DNA of 64,000 nt from positions 1 through 64,000 of the forward strand of contig CAAGLQ010000272.1 in the NCBI GenBank assembly GCA_900770835.1, read 5' to 3'. Position numbers and translations under genes: made by a program. This document shows, piece after piece, positions 63,996-64,000 of the stretch (position 1 is the first letter of the stretch; each line of letters opens with the position of its first letter). Below the pieces are notes generated by a model. The model was not told where the DNA came from. It saw only the letters and a program-made list of their open reading frames with translations, and searched no databases. This DNA is from an uncultured Parabacteroides sp. GTDB taxonomy: Bacteria; Bacteroidota; Bacteroidia; Bacteroidales; Tannerellaceae.

Positions 63996-64000
63996 GAACC

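Overview
The window looks like a chromosomal segment of a Bacteroidales bacterium (Bacteroides / Parabacteroides / Tannerella-like; genus not resolved). The signs are many -7 boxes of the Bacteroidetes type TAnnTTTG, three Mfa/FimA-type fimbrillin lipoproteins, BspA-type leucine-rich repeats, a DUF5723 outer-membrane protein, Tat-signal Gfo/Idh/MocA and FAD oxidoreductases, and a tmRNA whose tag ends ALAA. All functional calls were made by reading; nothing was searched.

Layout. 0.2-12 kb, minus strand: a double-glycine-leader peptide; a large ART/metallopeptidase polyvalent protein; a lineage-specific 380-aa protein; an ADP-ribosylglycohydrolase-like lipoprotein; the N-degron operon clpS-clpA-aat, with clpA cut by an in-frame amber codon; a secreted metallophosphoesterase; a GH51 arabinofuranosidase. 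12.4-22.4 kb, plus strand: a hypothetical protein, a GH16 lipoprotein, then a tight run of DUF1848, methyltransferase-RecQ helicase (1495 aa), coiled-coil membrane protein, VWA protein and a paralogue of the 380-aa protein. I regard this run as a candidate undescribed nucleic-acid-directed (defence-like) module. 22.9-34 kb: a fimbrillin, the relic of a helicase 5' end with a truncated winged-helix gene, a sugar-oxidation operon (Gfo/Idh, TIM barrel, FAD), an intact UvrD/PcrA-type helicase and a six-hairpin glycosidase-like lipoprotein.

34.5-39 kb, minus strand: dnaB preceded by a DnaB-like paralogue without a Walker A motif, and three small lineage-specific proteins. 40.2-50.9 kb, minus strand: an 11-gene signalling operon (LytTR, FHA-TM-Zn ribbon, two acidic GxxxG/EF-hand-like proteins, BspA LRR, coiled-coil protein, caspase-like peptidase, Zn ribbon-FHA, PP2C phosphatase, two Ser/Thr kinases with different sensor domains). 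It is bracketed by near-identical direct repeats that are 5' parts of group IIC-like introns, each beginning just past a terminator; an IS1182-type transposase relic adjoins the left one. This is the second candidate system.

52-64 kb: a small basic protein, a beta-solenoid-like protein, two fimbrillins, a hairpin-rich gene-free stretch, a DUF5723 protein with its partner lipoprotein, the tmRNA gene (tag GENTIALAA), small hypotheticals, and a second ART/metallopeptidase polyvalent protein with the opposite domain order.

How the parts fit. Aat would add Leu/Phe to N-termini, ClpS would bind them, and ClpA would unfold them for ClpP, so the stop in clpA matters for the whole pathway. In the 40-51 kb operon kinases, phosphatase and FHA readers form a complete phospho-signalling set, with a protease as plausible output and LytTR as plausible regulator. 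In the 14-22 kb run the helicase and VWA genes are almost contiguous and probably cotranscribed.
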